From the IMG/VR virus record IMGVR_UViG_3300038696_000236, positions 1 to 28,903 of that record: a stretch of 28,903 bases of DNA; one strand, 5' to 3'. The translations under genes and the position numbers were made by a program. The notes beneath the pieces are model-generated. The model made no database searches. It had not been told where the DNA came from and was given only the letters and a program-made list of their open reading frames with translations. This document shows positions 1 through 6,520 of the stretch, in pieces (within the stretch, counting starts at the first letter, position 1; each line of letters begins with the position of its first letter). The stretch comes from a virus.

Positions 1-2
1 TC

Positions 3-110
3 TGCAGCTTACGCACTGTGACATGCACCGCGCGCAAGCAGGGTTGGTCTGTCATCGAAACCCTGATGAAACCGTCAGATCAGTTGATCGCAGAAATGCG
101 CCTCGGCTGA
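3..110 (+). pseudogene. Possible C-terminal remnant of a transposase (family unclear)
   Basis: An open frame enters from the window edge and stops at 108-110. Its 35 residues include TARKQGWSVIETLMKPSDQL, a polar alpha-helical tail that reminds me of the C-termini of some bacterial transposases. No catalytic residues are present. The next open stretch in the same frame, after this stop, is the IS3-type remnant, so the two may be neighbouring pieces of mobile-element debris. It could also be an ordinary gene end. The family assignment is weak. Confidence 0.3.
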
Positions 111-242
111 ATATTGAACTCTGCCACCAGCGCGGCCAAACATGCTGGGCAGTTACACATTAATGGCTTCTACAATCCACGACGGCGGCACTCTGCATTA
201 GGCTGGAAAAGCCCCGTCGCATTCGAACGGAAAGTGGCTTAA
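111..242 (+). pseudogene. IS3-family transposase (OrfB) C-terminal remnant
   Basis: The frame ending at the TAA at 240-242 encodes INGFYNPRRRHSALGWKSP followed by VAFERKVA. This is the characteristic C-terminal block of IS3-family OrfB integrases (F/YNxxRxHSxLGxxSPxxFE). The rest of the gene, including the DDE catalytic core, is missing: the frame is closed by a stop at 108-110, and the sequence just before the block (TSAAKHAGQLH) still looks IS3-like. The gene is therefore a truncated, non-functional remnant. It lies directly upstream of an intact IS630-type gene, so the left edge of the window has taken repeated insertions. Confidence 0.75.
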
Positions 243-280
243 ACAAGCACCCGGGGCGGCACGAAAGCGCGACAGGTCCA
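243..280 (+). repeat. Probable right terminal inverted repeat of the IS3-family remnant
   Basis: The bases just after the transposase stop end in GGCACGAAAGCGCGACAGGT followed by CCA. Ends of this form, finishing in CA next to the OrfB stop, are typical of IS3-family right ends. The matching left end would lie outside the window. Confidence 0.45.
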
Positions 281-351
281 GTTGCTAGCCTCACACCCGG
301 CAAGTGTCTGGGTTAGAGAACACCTGCTGAGGTCTTTAGTGAAAAAGACGG

Positions 352-1492
352 TATACTCCGATTCCTGCGGAAGCCGAATTTGATGTCTTGACGGCTGGGT
401 TTGGAACGATTCAGATATGCCTATGATCCGTCCCGGTTTTCTTTCCTCGACAGAGCGCCTTGAGCTTGAGGCCTGCGTTCGCAGTCAGCGCGAGGATCAT
501 GGCATTGCGCGGCGGGCGAATGCGATCCTGTTGTTGGATGACGGCAAGTCCTGCCAGGTGATTGCCGAATTTCTCTACCTTGACGACGACACCATCCGTG
601 GCTGGTACAATCGCTACCGCGAAAGCGGCTGGGAAGCGCTTGCCGTCGATGGCTGGAAGGGTGGCCAGTCCCGCATGACGTCAGCACAGGAAGCTGCATT
701 ATGCACTTGGCTGGAAGGACGCTTCTGCCGCTCAACGGTTGAGATCAGATCTCACATCGCCTCTGAGGTTGGGTTGGAATATTCGCACTCCGGCTGCATC
801 AAGCTTCTGGCCCGGTTGGGGTTCGAGTATTGCAAGCCCAAGGCCCTGCCACGGGCTGTCCCTGCGGAAAGGCAAGAGGAATTCATCGCGCTTTACACCC
901 GCCTGTTGAACGATCTGGGCGAGGATGAAGCCGTCTATTTTGCTGATGCAGTGCTCCCCGAATATCAGACAAAGCCCGCCTTCGGTTGGGTCAAACAAGG
1001 TTCTCACCCAGCAGTGAAGACCACCGCAGGGCGCGGGCGGGTCAACATCCACGGCGCGCTCAACCTTGAAAATTTCGATGCCCCCTTTGTCGAGCCAACC
1101 ACCGTTGATAGGGTCAGCGCCGCGCAGCTTCTCGCCAAGATCGAAGCCCGCAACCCCGACAAGCGCATCATTCATGTGATCTGGGATAACGCCGCCTACC
1201 ATAAAGGACCAGACGTCAGGGCGTTTCTCGCAAGGTCCGAGTGCAGGGTCCACCTGATCCAGCTGCCGCCCTATTGTCCGCACCTTAATCCTATTGAACG
1301 ACTATGGGCCGTCATGCACCAGCAGGTGACCCACAACCGACATTACCCCACCCAAAAACAGTTCGCGAATGCGATCCTGAAGTTCTTCCAGGAAACCATC
1401 CCAAATGAGTGGAAATCTTTCCGAAGCCAGGTGTCAGACAACTTCCGCATCATAACGCATGAGAAATTTCGGGTTTTGTAGTAGCAGTGGTA
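352..1492 (+). mobile_element. IS630-type insertion sequence (approximate limits)
   Basis: About 1.14 kb around an intact IS630-type transposase. IS630/Tc1 elements insert at TA and duplicate it. GGTATA occurs at 350-355 and GGTATA again at 1489-1494, so a TA-flanked element of roughly 354-1490 is plausible. The inner ends (CTCCGATTCCTGC on the left, CCACTGCTAC read inward on the right) match only weakly, so the limits are tentative. The right flank runs straight into the AGTGAA repeat array, and the left flank also holds TTAGTGAA (336-343). The element may therefore have inserted into a larger repeat region. Confidence 0.5.
417..1481 (+). CDS. IS630-family transposase
   Basis: A 354-residue DDE transposase that would cut and move its own element at TA sites. 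The N-terminal half (about residues 25-140) holds two helix-turn-helix regions that bind the element ends, for example around CQVIAEFLYLDDDTIRGWYN. The catalytic DDE_3 domain follows. The first acidic residue is probably D177 (YFADAVLPEY), the second D257 in VIWDNAAYHKG, and the third E294 in LPPYCPHLNPIERLW, which is the classic IS630 C-terminal signature. The length is normal for a single-frame IS630 transposase and no frameshift is seen, so it may be active. It sits 369 bases before the phage RNA polymerase operon. Its base composition looks more GC-rich than the phage genes, in keeping with recent arrival from a host replicon. Confidence 0.93.
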   Translation: MPMIRPGFLSSTERLELEACVRSQREDHGIARRANAILLLDDGKSCQVIAEFLYLDDDTIRGWYNRYRESGWEALAVDGWKGGQSRMTSAQEAALCTWLEGRFCRSTVEIRSHIASEVGLEYSHSGCIKLLARLGFEYCKPKALPRAVPAERQEEFIALYTRLLNDLGEDEAVYFADAVLPEYQTKPAFGWVKQGSHPAVKTTAGRGRVNIHGALNLENFDAPFVEPTTVDRVSAAQLLAKIEARNPDKRIIHVIWDNAAYHKGPDVRAFLARSECRVHLIQLPPYCPHLNPIERLWAVMHQQVTHNRHYPTQKQFANAILKFFQETIPNEWKSFRSQVSDNFRIITHEKFRVL

Positions 1493-1493
1493 T

Positions 1494-1529
1494 AGTGAAC
1501 ATTAGTGAACATTAGTGAACATTAGTGAA
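1494..1529. repeat. Tandem 10-bp direct repeat, unit ATTAGTGAAC
   Basis: AGTGAA starts at 1494, 1504, 1514 and 1524, exactly 10 bp apart. Three full ATTAGTGAAC units are preceded by the variant TATAGTGAAC, whose first bases may belong to the IS630 target. A period of one helical turn puts every copy on the same face of the DNA, as expected for cooperative protein binding. Confidence 0.9.
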
Positions 1530-1568
1530 CCACTTTCCTAATCACTAGTCAACACGAATGAACACTAT

Positions 1569-1617
1569 TTCACTCACCATTTCACTCCTATCCACTCAGA
1601 ATTCACTCTCATTGTTT
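1569..1617. repeat. Inverted copies of the AGTGAA box (TTCACT)
   Basis: TTCACT occurs at 1569, 1581 and 1612, the reverse complement of the AGTGAA boxes on either side. The spacing here is less regular than in the two direct arrays. This stretch links the two arrays and lies upstream of the predicted promoter. Confidence 0.7.
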
Positions 1618-1631
1618 AGGCTCCCTTTAGG

Positions 1632-1659
1632 TTTGGATGGCTGTAAAACAGGCTATAAT
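1632..1659 (+). promoter_or_regulatory. Sigma-70-like promoter upstream of RNAP subunit 1
   Basis: A perfect -10 box TATAAT lies at 1654-1659. TTTGGA (1632-1637) sits 16 bp upstream as a weak -35 box. Transcription would start near 1666 and run into the RNA polymerase gene at 1850, giving a leader of about 185 bases. A host-type promoter here is unexpected for N4, where these genes are read by the virion RNA polymerase. Promoter strength and use are inferred. Confidence 0.5.
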
Positions 1660-1670
1660 CGACAGGTCGA
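1659..1670. promoter_or_regulatory. Palindrome at the predicted start site, candidate operator
   Basis: TCGACAGGTCGA is a 5-bp inverted repeat around an AG centre. It overlaps the last base of the -10 box and covers the predicted transcription start. A repressor bound here would block the promoter. No cognate repressor can be named. Confidence 0.45.
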
Positions 1671-1672
1671 AG

Positions 1673-1739
1673 AGTGAACCCAGAGTGAATTTGAGTGAGC
1701 TTAACTGTTCACTAGTGAATTTGAGTGAATTGGAGTGAA
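1673..1739. repeat. Second phased AGTGAA array with central palindrome
   Basis: AGTGAA/G boxes start at 1673, 1684, 1694, 1714, 1724 and 1734, again in 10-11 bp steps with one step missing. TTCACTAGTGAA (1708-1719) is a perfect 12-bp palindrome made of two boxes head to head. The array lies just downstream of the predicted promoter. It looks like a multi-site operator or a centromere-like site for a small ribbon-helix-helix protein. Confidence 0.85.
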
Positions 1740-1849
1740 TCTCTCCGATTTCCGTACCTAAACCCTAAAACACTCCCAAGCCTCTGATTTAGCAAAACCC
1801 TACCTTAACCTTAACAAGGTGAAAAGGAGCGGGATAACAGGAGAACTGC

Positions 1850-2815
1850 ATGACACATCCAATGCGAAAAGAAGACTTCCACGACTCTTCAAAAGTGTTC
1901 CCACCCTTCCCTGAAGACACAGCCTCAGACATACACGAGGCTATCACTGACCTGTCAGAGACCCCGATAAGTCAGATCAACATCAACACATGCACACAAG
2001 CAGAACTGGAGCTCATGTATTCAAAGCACCAGCTCAAGCCAACCATTCGTAATGAGTTCATCGAAGGTGGATTTGAGGCTGCCCTGATACGTGACGGCAT
2101 CGACGAGGTCTTTGGCCTGGCTGTGCTCACAGAGATGGCCCTGCGCAAGCGCTGCAACGTCAACGTTATCTTGGGCATCACTCGAACCAAGGCGCCTGAT
2201 GAAGACCTACAGGGAGCTGCAGACCTCATCTTCAAGATGTGTGACCTGGACTACATGGACTCGCAGCAGATCATCAAAGAAGAAAACGACGAGCATTCCC
2301 AGGAGCTGATCGTCAAATACCAAGTCTCTCCCGCGGTACAGGCCAAGATCGATGTGTTTCAGTTTCCTCTGCCTATGGTCGTCAAACCGGAGCATGTCAC
2401 CGGGAACCAGCAAACTGGATACCAGACAATCAAAGGATCTCTGATCCTACGCAACAATCACCACGATGATGACATCTGCTTGGATCACATCAACAGAGCC
2501 AACAAGATCCCTCTGTCACTCGATGCTGATGTTGTGAGCTTCATCCAGAACCAGTGGAAGAACCTCGACAAGCCCAAGGAAGGCGAGACACGGCAGGAAT
2601 ACCAAAAGCGTGTCCGAGCTTTCCAGAAGTACGATCGGTCTTCACGTGACGTGCTGGAAGCTCTCATGGCTCAAGGCAATCGCTTCTACTTGACCCACAA
2701 ATACGACAAGCGTGGTCGGTCATACTCAGTTGGCTATCACGTAAATTACCAGTCAAATGACTGGTGCAAGGCTGTTGTAAACTTTTCCGAAGGTGAAATC
2801 ATCAACACGGAGTGA
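1850..2815 (+). CDS. N4-like RNA polymerase subunit 1 (N-terminal half of a T7-like single-subunit RNAP)
   Basis: A 321-residue protein matching the part of T7 RNA polymerase upstream of the first catalytic aspartate. Residues 172-195 (FPLPMVVKPEHVTGNQQTGY) fit the T7 PPCVVPPKPWTG...GGY block. Residues 285-293 (YDKRGRSYS) fit the T7 MDWRGRVYA motif, with D286, R288 and R290 standing for T7 D421, R423 and R425. The protein ends at NFSEGEII, where T7 reads TLAKGKPIG, and the subunit 2 gene resumes at the next T7 residues. It should heterodimerise with subunit 2 to form the phage RNAPII that transcribes middle genes, as gp15 does in N4. AGGAG at 1840-1844 precedes the ATG. The first ~165 residues replace the T7 promoter-binding N-terminal domain and I cannot match them. 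Confidence 0.88.
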   Translation: MTHPMRKEDFHDSSKVFPPFPEDTASDIHEAITDLSETPISQININTCTQAELELMYSKHQLKPTIRNEFIEGGFEAALIRDGIDEVFGLAVLTEMALRKRCNVNVILGITRTKAPDEDLQGAADLIFKMCDLDYMDSQQIIKEENDEHSQELIVKYQVSPAVQAKIDVFQFPLPMVVKPEHVTGNQQTGYQTIKGSLILRNNHHDDDICLDHINRANKIPLSLDADVVSFIQNQWKNLDKPKEGETRQEYQKRVRAFQKYDRSSRDVLEALMAQGNRFYLTHKYDKRGRSYSVGYHVNYQSNDWCKAVVNFSEGEIINTE

Positions 2816-2821
2816 ACCAAG

Positions 2822-3046
2822 ATGAGCCATATTCTAATAACTTACTGTGAGTCAGAAGGCATTCAAGCATCAATGCACAAAACTGAAACTGGCGCACAAA
2901 ATGCTCTTATGCGTGATGTCTATGAAGATTATCAAGACTTGGAGCTGCCTGAAACATATGAAGAAGCATCCAATTTCGTCAATGAATATGGTATAGATTT
3001 GCAATGGCGGATACTGGATCAAGAAAACATGGAGTTATCTAAATGA
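2822..3046 (+). CDS. Small acidic hypothetical protein
   Basis: A 74-residue acidic protein with no family I recognise. The C-terminal half (residues 35-70) is rich in Glu, Asp and aromatic residues and is probably helical. It starts six bases after the RNAP subunit 1 stop, using GGAG at 2811-2814 within the end of that gene, and overlaps the next gene by four bases (ATGA). It is therefore translationally linked in the RNAP operon. Small acidic early phage proteins often bind host enzymes, but nothing in this sequence shows that. Confidence 0.65.
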   Translation: MSHILITYCESEGIQASMHKTETGAQNALMRDVYEDYQDLELPETYEEASNFVNEYGIDLQWRILDQENMELSK

Positions 3047-3225
3047 TCAACATCATCATCATTACTGTCGGCATCTTCTCCCATTTCATGACGTACATGG
3101 TAGTCACTGCAGCCCGTGGAACAGAAGAAGTTACACAACAAAATAAATGGTTGTTTCTATTGTTTCTCTTCCTTGATCTGTTCTTCTGGATCTGGCTCAT
3201 CGCTAAATTGTTCGGCCCAAACTAA
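3043..3225 (+). CDS. Small two-helix membrane protein
   Basis: A 60-residue protein with two hydrophobic helices: residues 2-23 (INIIIITVGIFSHFMTYMVV) and residues 37-56 (FLLFLFLDLFFWIWLIAKLF). A short polar loop (AARGTEEVTQQNKW) joins them. It should span the inner membrane as a hairpin. Its start overlaps the previous stop (ATGA). Its place between the two RNA polymerase subunit genes suggests early expression. Possible roles include superinfection exclusion or a membrane anchor for the polymerase (N4 RNAPII activity is reported to be membrane-associated), but no motif decides between them. Confidence 0.65.
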   Translation: MINIIIITVGIFSHFMTYMVVTAARGTEEVTQQNKWLFLLFLFLDLFFWIWLIAKLFGPN

Positions 3226-3239
3226 GGAGTTATCTGAAA

Positions 3240-3386
3240 ATGGATCCCAATCTCGCTGAGCGAGCCCTAACTATCATCGAACAGCTCATGCCCAGGCAGC
3301 TGGGTCACAATCGCAACTTTGACTATAAAGAGCTAAACAATGTGCTCATGGAGCTGAAAGTCGAAGCTGACAAAGCAAAGGATTAA
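3240..3386 (+). CDS. Very small hypothetical protein (48 aa)
   Basis: ATG at 3240 with AAGGAG (3224-3229) ten bases before it. The product is 48 residues, mostly helical and charged (LAERALTIIEQLMPRQ early, ELNNVLMELKVEADKAKD at the end). No family is recognised. It lies in the run of small genes between the RNAP subunits, 14 bases after the membrane protein and four bases before the next start. The good ribosome binding site and tight spacing support it. Confidence 0.55.
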   Translation: MDPNLAERALTIIEQLMPRQLGHNRNFDYKELNNVLMELKVEADKAKD

Positions 3387-3390
3387 CCCT

Positions 3391-3582
3391 ATGTTCTTCT
3401 TCTATCAAAAGAACTTCGCTGGCAAATGGATCGCTCGCAAAGAGGATCAAGAGCCTACACCAAAAGGTGCAGAAAGCATCAAACGCAAACCTTTTACCTC
3501 TTCCCGGAAGCTGACTGACGAAGAGAACCAGATGACTTTGAGTGAGCTCGAAGTGCTGTATCCCATGTTCAAAGCAGCATGA
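3391..3582 (+). CDS. Small basic hypothetical protein (63 aa)
   Basis: The protein is lysine-rich in the middle (residues 12-40) with an aromatic N-terminus (MFFFYQKNF) and a helical tail around MTLSELEVLYPMFKAA. No known domain is visible. It begins four bases after the previous stop and overlaps the next gene by four bases (ATGA at 3579). Its binding site (AAAGGA, 3376-3381) lies inside the preceding gene. Membership of the RNAP operon is the only functional clue. Confidence 0.6.
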   Translation: MFFFYQKNFAGKWIARKEDQEPTPKGAESIKRKPFTSSRKLTDEENQMTLSELEVLYPMFKAA

Positions 3583-3746
3583 CACACCGTGAACCAATGT
3601 ATGTCATTCAGCATAATCAAAATGCTAAATTCTGGTGTGCTGGTAAGTGGTCTTATGATCTACTTGATGCCACAACCTTTCCAAATTCAGATCGCGGAAA
3701 CGTGAAACTAGATTCTGGAGAGCGTTGGCTAAAACTTCAGGAGTGA
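3579..3746 (+). CDS. Very small hypothetical protein (55 aa)
   Basis: A 55-residue product starting in the ATGA overlap at 3579. It contains MYVIQHNQNAKFWCAGKWSY and ends WLKLQE. The aromatic, beta-like character suggests a small compact fold, but no family is recognised. Translational coupling to the gene before it, and a stop three bases before the next ATG, make it a likely real gene. That next ATG uses GGAG (3740-3743) inside this gene. Confidence 0.5.
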   Translation: MTHREPMYVIQHNQNAKFWCAGKWSYDLLDATTFPNSDRGNVKLDSGERWLKLQE

Positions 3747-3749
3747 ACC

Positions 3750-4154
3750 ATGCCTATTGTCTATCAAAAGTGGATCAAGCGTACTGATCTCAAAGCCAAC
3801 CCTGGGAAGCTTTATGTCTTCGGGGACAACCTCGAACGTGCAGGATACGGTGGCCAAGCTAAAGAGATGAGAGGTGAGCCCAATGCCATTGGTATCGCCA
3901 CCAAGTTCTCCCCCTACTTGCACGACTCTGCGTTCTTCACCGATGCGCGTTATGATGAAATCTGGAACAAGATCGAAGATGACCTCTATGTCCTGGTAGA
4001 ACCTCTCAAAGAAGGATGGGACGTTGTCTGGCCAGAAGGCGGCATCGGATCTGGACTGAGCCAAATGCCTACACGCTGCCCTAAGTTGTGGAAGAGCCTT
4101 CAAGACGGTATCGTTATCCTTCAGAACATTGGCGAATGGCGCAGCACTGTATAA
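3750..4154 (+). CDS. Conserved phage-type protein with GGQA...RGEPNAIGI motif
   Basis: A 134-residue protein with a strongly patterned sequence: YVFGDNLERAGYGGQAKEMR (residues 22-41), then GEPNAIGIATK, and later VWPEGGIGSGLSQMP (about 93-107). Glycine-rich loops of this sort, together with the VFGDN and PNAIGI blocks, recur in small uncharacterised phage and bacterial proteins. They look like nucleotide- or ADP-ribose-binding loops (macro-domain-like), but I cannot prove the fold. It is the last of six genes inserted between the RNAP subunits. The ATG three bases after the previous stop, with GGAG eight bases upstream, fixes the start. Confidence 0.7.
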   Translation: MPIVYQKWIKRTDLKANPGKLYVFGDNLERAGYGGQAKEMRGEPNAIGIATKFSPYLHDSAFFTDARYDEIWNKIEDDLYVLVEPLKEGWDVVWPEGGIGSGLSQMPTRCPKLWKSLQDGIVILQNIGEWRSTV

Positions 4155-4155
4155 C

Positions 4156-4174
4156 AAACCACACCACACCCAAT
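4156..4174 (+). repeat. C/A-rich leader element, copy 1
   Basis: AAACCACACCACACCCAAT lies between the preceding stop and the ribosome binding site of RNAP subunit 2, 22 bases before its ATG. It contains no G. The same pattern precedes about ten genes in the window. Confidence 0.75.
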
Positions 4175-4195
4175 CTGACCTCAAAGGAATATGAC

Positions 4196-5470
4196 ATGGC
4201 TATGCAAGAATACACAGGAATCGAATACCTGAAAATCGACATCGCCTCCAACTTTGGTCTCAGCAAAGTGACTTGGGACAAGCGTCTGGAATGGTTTGCA
4301 GAGAACGAAGAAGCAATCCTTGAACTGCCTGAGCAGGTTCGCCTCAAGAACATAAAGCCAAAGTTCAAGAACCCTCAGCTGCTGATCGATGCCAAGGAGC
4401 CAGCCCTCTTCTATGCAGGTGTCAAAGCTTACGAGACAGCCATTGCAGGGAAAGCTGTTGCCTACCCTATCAGCTTGGATGCTACTGCAAGCGGTGCTCA
4501 GATCTTGGCTCTCCTGATCGGATGTGAAAGCTCAGCAAAGCTGTGCAACATCTTCGACACAGGTGATCGAGAAGACTTCTACAAGAACATCTATGAGTTC
4601 ATGATCCAGAAAGTCTCAGGCAACATCTCCAAGATCAAACACACTGATGTCAAATCTGCTGTCATGACATCTCTCTATGGATCCAAAGCCGAGCCCAAGA
4701 AGATCTTCGGTGAAGGTGAGATGCTGCAGACATTCTTCCAAACCATGGAAGAGCATGCTGGTGGTATCTGGGAACTCAACAAAGCTCTGCTTGGTCTGTG
4801 GAACCCAGAAGCTCTTACCTACGACTGGACTCTCCCTGACAACTTCCATGTCCACATCAAAGTTATGGCCAAACAGCAAGAGACTGTTCAGTTCAACAAC
4901 ACACCCCAGGAAGTAACCTACTTCGTCAATGCCCCGGTAGAGGAAGGACGTAGTCTCTCTGCCAACCTGACACACTCCGTCGACGGCATGCTTGTTCGTG
5001 AGATCCTTCGTCGCTGCAACTTTGAGCCATCCATGAAAGTGAGAGCCATGGAAGCTTGCGTCAACTATCAGAACTTCCCGGTATCATGTGGATCCACCAC
5101 AAACATCTCAATGGTTGGGAAGCTGTTGGCTCACTTTGACAAGACCGGTTTCTTGTCTGCACGTATCATCGATCACGTCACCACAGACAACATCGCAACG
5201 TTCTCGCCTGAGCAGAACGAAGCACTGTGGGAGCTGCTCGAGTCCATGCCTAAGAATCCCTTCAAAGTCCTATCAATTCACGACTGCTTCCGGTGCCTAC
5301 CTAACTATGGCAACGATCTGCGCCGTCAGTACAACCAGCTGCTACATGAGATCGGCCGCAGCACTCTCTTGGCTGATTTGGTCAGTCAAATATCTGGCTC
5401 AGAAATGTCTGTAACCAAGTATGCTGACATCTCAGCTGCTCCTCTCGAAGCCAACTACTCCCTCTCCTGA
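4196..5470 (+). CDS. N4-like RNA polymerase subunit 2 (catalytic half of a T7-like RNAP)
   Basis: The 424-residue protein carries all catalytic motifs of T7-type RNA polymerases. D95 in SLDATASGAQ matches T7 D537 (FDGSCSGIQ). K153 and Y161-G162 in DVKSAVMTSLYGSK match K631 and Y639-G640 of the O-helix. H260 in ANLTHSVDG matches H784. D363 in VLSIHDCF matches D812 of the second metal-binding site. It starts at the T7 position where subunit 1 stops, and its opening YLKIDIASNFGLSK corresponds to T7 YWLKIHGANCAGVDK. With subunit 1 it should form the N4-type RNAPII. The start at 4196 has AAAGGAAT just upstream. A longer in-frame start at 4088 would overlap the preceding gene and has no matching homology. 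Confidence 0.9.
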   Translation: MAMQEYTGIEYLKIDIASNFGLSKVTWDKRLEWFAENEEAILELPEQVRLKNIKPKFKNPQLLIDAKEPALFYAGVKAYETAIAGKAVAYPISLDATASGAQILALLIGCESSAKLCNIFDTGDREDFYKNIYEFMIQKVSGNISKIKHTDVKSAVMTSLYGSKAEPKKIFGEGEMLQTFFQTMEEHAGGIWELNKALLGLWNPEALTYDWTLPDNFHVHIKVMAKQQETVQFNNTPQEVTYFVNAPVEEGRSLSANLTHSVDGMLVREILRRCNFEPSMKVRAMEACVNYQNFPVSCGSTTNISMVGKLLAHFDKTGFLSARIIDHVTTDNIATFSPEQNEALWELLESMPKNPFKVLSIHDCFRCLPNYGNDLRRQYNQLLHEIGRSTLLADLVSQISGSEMSVTKYADISAAPLEANYSLS

Positions 5471-5490
5471 ACCAAGAAAGAACACATGTC

Positions 5491-5775
5491 ATGGCCAACG
5501 ATAAATACAAAGAGTTCCGCAACCTCATGTTCAATGAGCTGCAGATCACAAAAGCAGACATCCAACAGTGGACTCGTGAAGCCGCGAGAGAATCTGCCGA
5601 AAGCGCTATCCGTGAAATGTTTAACAGCAGTGTCATCAGCAACATGGTGTCAGCAGCAATTCGTAAGCAGTTGGTAGGGTACGGCGGCCGTCCTTCAGAC
5701 ATGGTGACAAAAGCGGTGAAAGATCAAGTAGCCGTCGAAATTGCTGCTCGCATTACTGTGGTGATGAAAGACTAA
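5491..5775 (+). CDS. Small helical hypothetical protein (94 aa)
   Basis: A 94-residue, largely alpha-helical protein with alternating charged and alanine-rich stretches (TREAARESAESAIREMFNSS, then MVSAAIRKQLVGYGGRPSDM). No family is recognised. It follows RNAP subunit 2 by 20 bases with a weak AAGAAAG site at 5474-5480, and seems to belong to the same transcript. The heptad-like spacing of hydrophobic residues would allow a short coiled coil or dimer. A role as an RNAPII accessory factor is possible from position alone. Confidence 0.6.
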   Translation: MANDKYKEFRNLMFNELQITKADIQQWTREAARESAESAIREMFNSSVISNMVSAAIRKQLVGYGGRPSDMVTKAVKDQVAVEIAARITVVMKD

Positions 5776-5780
5776 ATAAT

Positions 5781-5811
5781 CACCAAACCACACCAAACCA
5801 CCCCAAACCAA
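5781..5811 (+). repeat. C/A-rich leader element, copy 2 (three 10-bp units)
   Basis: CACCAAACCA at 5781 and 5791 and CCCCAAACCA at 5801 form a perfect-period tandem triplet. It ends 11 bases before the next ATG and directly abuts the AAGG ribosome binding site. Confidence 0.85.
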
Positions 5812-5821
5812 AGGTAATACC

Positions 5822-6451
5822 ATGAACAAATACACTCGAAACGTCTTCATCCAATCATACAAGAATGCTCTTTTGCATGCTCGAACAGGCAATGAGATCC
5901 AAGACATTTACAACGGTATGCAAACAATGGCTGCAGATTTTGATGCCCCTGTTGGAGATAACGTACCCAAACCTCAACGTGGTTGTGATTGCGATGATTG
6001 CGAAGCTATCCGGTATGACAACGAAGAACCTGAAGAACCTGAAGAACCTGAAGGTGAAGATTTTATGCAAGGTAGGGATGATTTCATAACTATGGATCAA
6101 CTCGTCAACGCATTCATTAGTGGCCGCATGGTGCCTAATGGTGAAGAGTCTAAACCTGATGAAGATGATCAACCTCTGCCTGATTGGGCAACTAGCTTTT
6201 CCAACCCACCTTTCATTCAAGTTGGTATGCAACTGCTAACCAAAGATGGACGAGTCACTGGAAATGGTGCGATTTTTGCCATGAGCTGTGATTACGTACA
6301 TGAGACCGTTTTACACATAATCACTGATGCAGGTAACACTCTTCAACTGAGTGAGAGTGCAATGAAAGATATGTTCTATCCTGGTGATTTCATCATGTCT
6401 GTTTATGCCGGTGATCCTGATGGATCCATCGTGAAAGCGTATGAATACTGA
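5822..6451 (+). CDS. Acidic hypothetical protein with EEP repeat linker
   Basis: A 209-residue, strongly acidic protein. The N-terminal ~45 residues are helical. CDCDDCEA (residues 56-63) is a small cysteine cluster that could bind a metal. It is followed by a low-complexity EEPEEPEEPEGED linker, and the linker's DNA repeats are probably prone to slippage. The C-terminal part (about 130-209) looks like a compact beta domain (IQVGMQLLTKDGRVTGNGAI) and resembles the small barrel folds of phage accessory proteins. No family is named. It is the last gene before two terminators, so it closes the RNAP transcription unit. Confidence 0.7.
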   Translation: MNKYTRNVFIQSYKNALLHARTGNEIQDIYNGMQTMAADFDAPVGDNVPKPQRGCDCDDCEAIRYDNEEPEEPEEPEGEDFMQGRDDFITMDQLVNAFISGRMVPNGEESKPDEDDQPLPDWATSFSNPPFIQVGMQLLTKDGRVTGNGAIFAMSCDYVHETVLHIITDAGNTLQLSESAMKDMFYPGDFIMSVYAGDPDGSIVKAYEY

Positions 6452-6478
6452 TCTTCGTCCCAGATCAACCTGACAACT

Positions 6479-6511
6479 GGCCTCTCCCTCACGGGAGGGG
6501 TCATTTTTTAT
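6479..6511 (+). terminator. Rho-independent terminator 1 of the RNAP operon
   Basis: CCTCTCCC (6481-6488) pairs with GGGAGGGG (6493-6500), eight pairs with one G-T, around the loop TCAC. TCATTTTTTATT follows. It lies 29 bases after the stop of the acidic protein. Confidence 0.85.
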
Positions 6512-6520
6512 TGTGATCCA

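Noticed and set aside
1494-1739. CRISPR array
   Set aside because: The repeats are 6-10 bp and tandem with no 25-40 bp spacers, and no cas genes are present.
3729-4184. 151-residue frame on the minus strand
   Set aside because: It lies opposite the well-patterned 3750-4154 protein, has no ribosome binding site and no recognisable motif.
4088-4195. N-terminal extension of RNAP subunit 2
   Set aside because: It overlaps the preceding gene, contains the translated C/A-rich leader and shows no RNAP similarity; the 4196 ATG has a good binding site.
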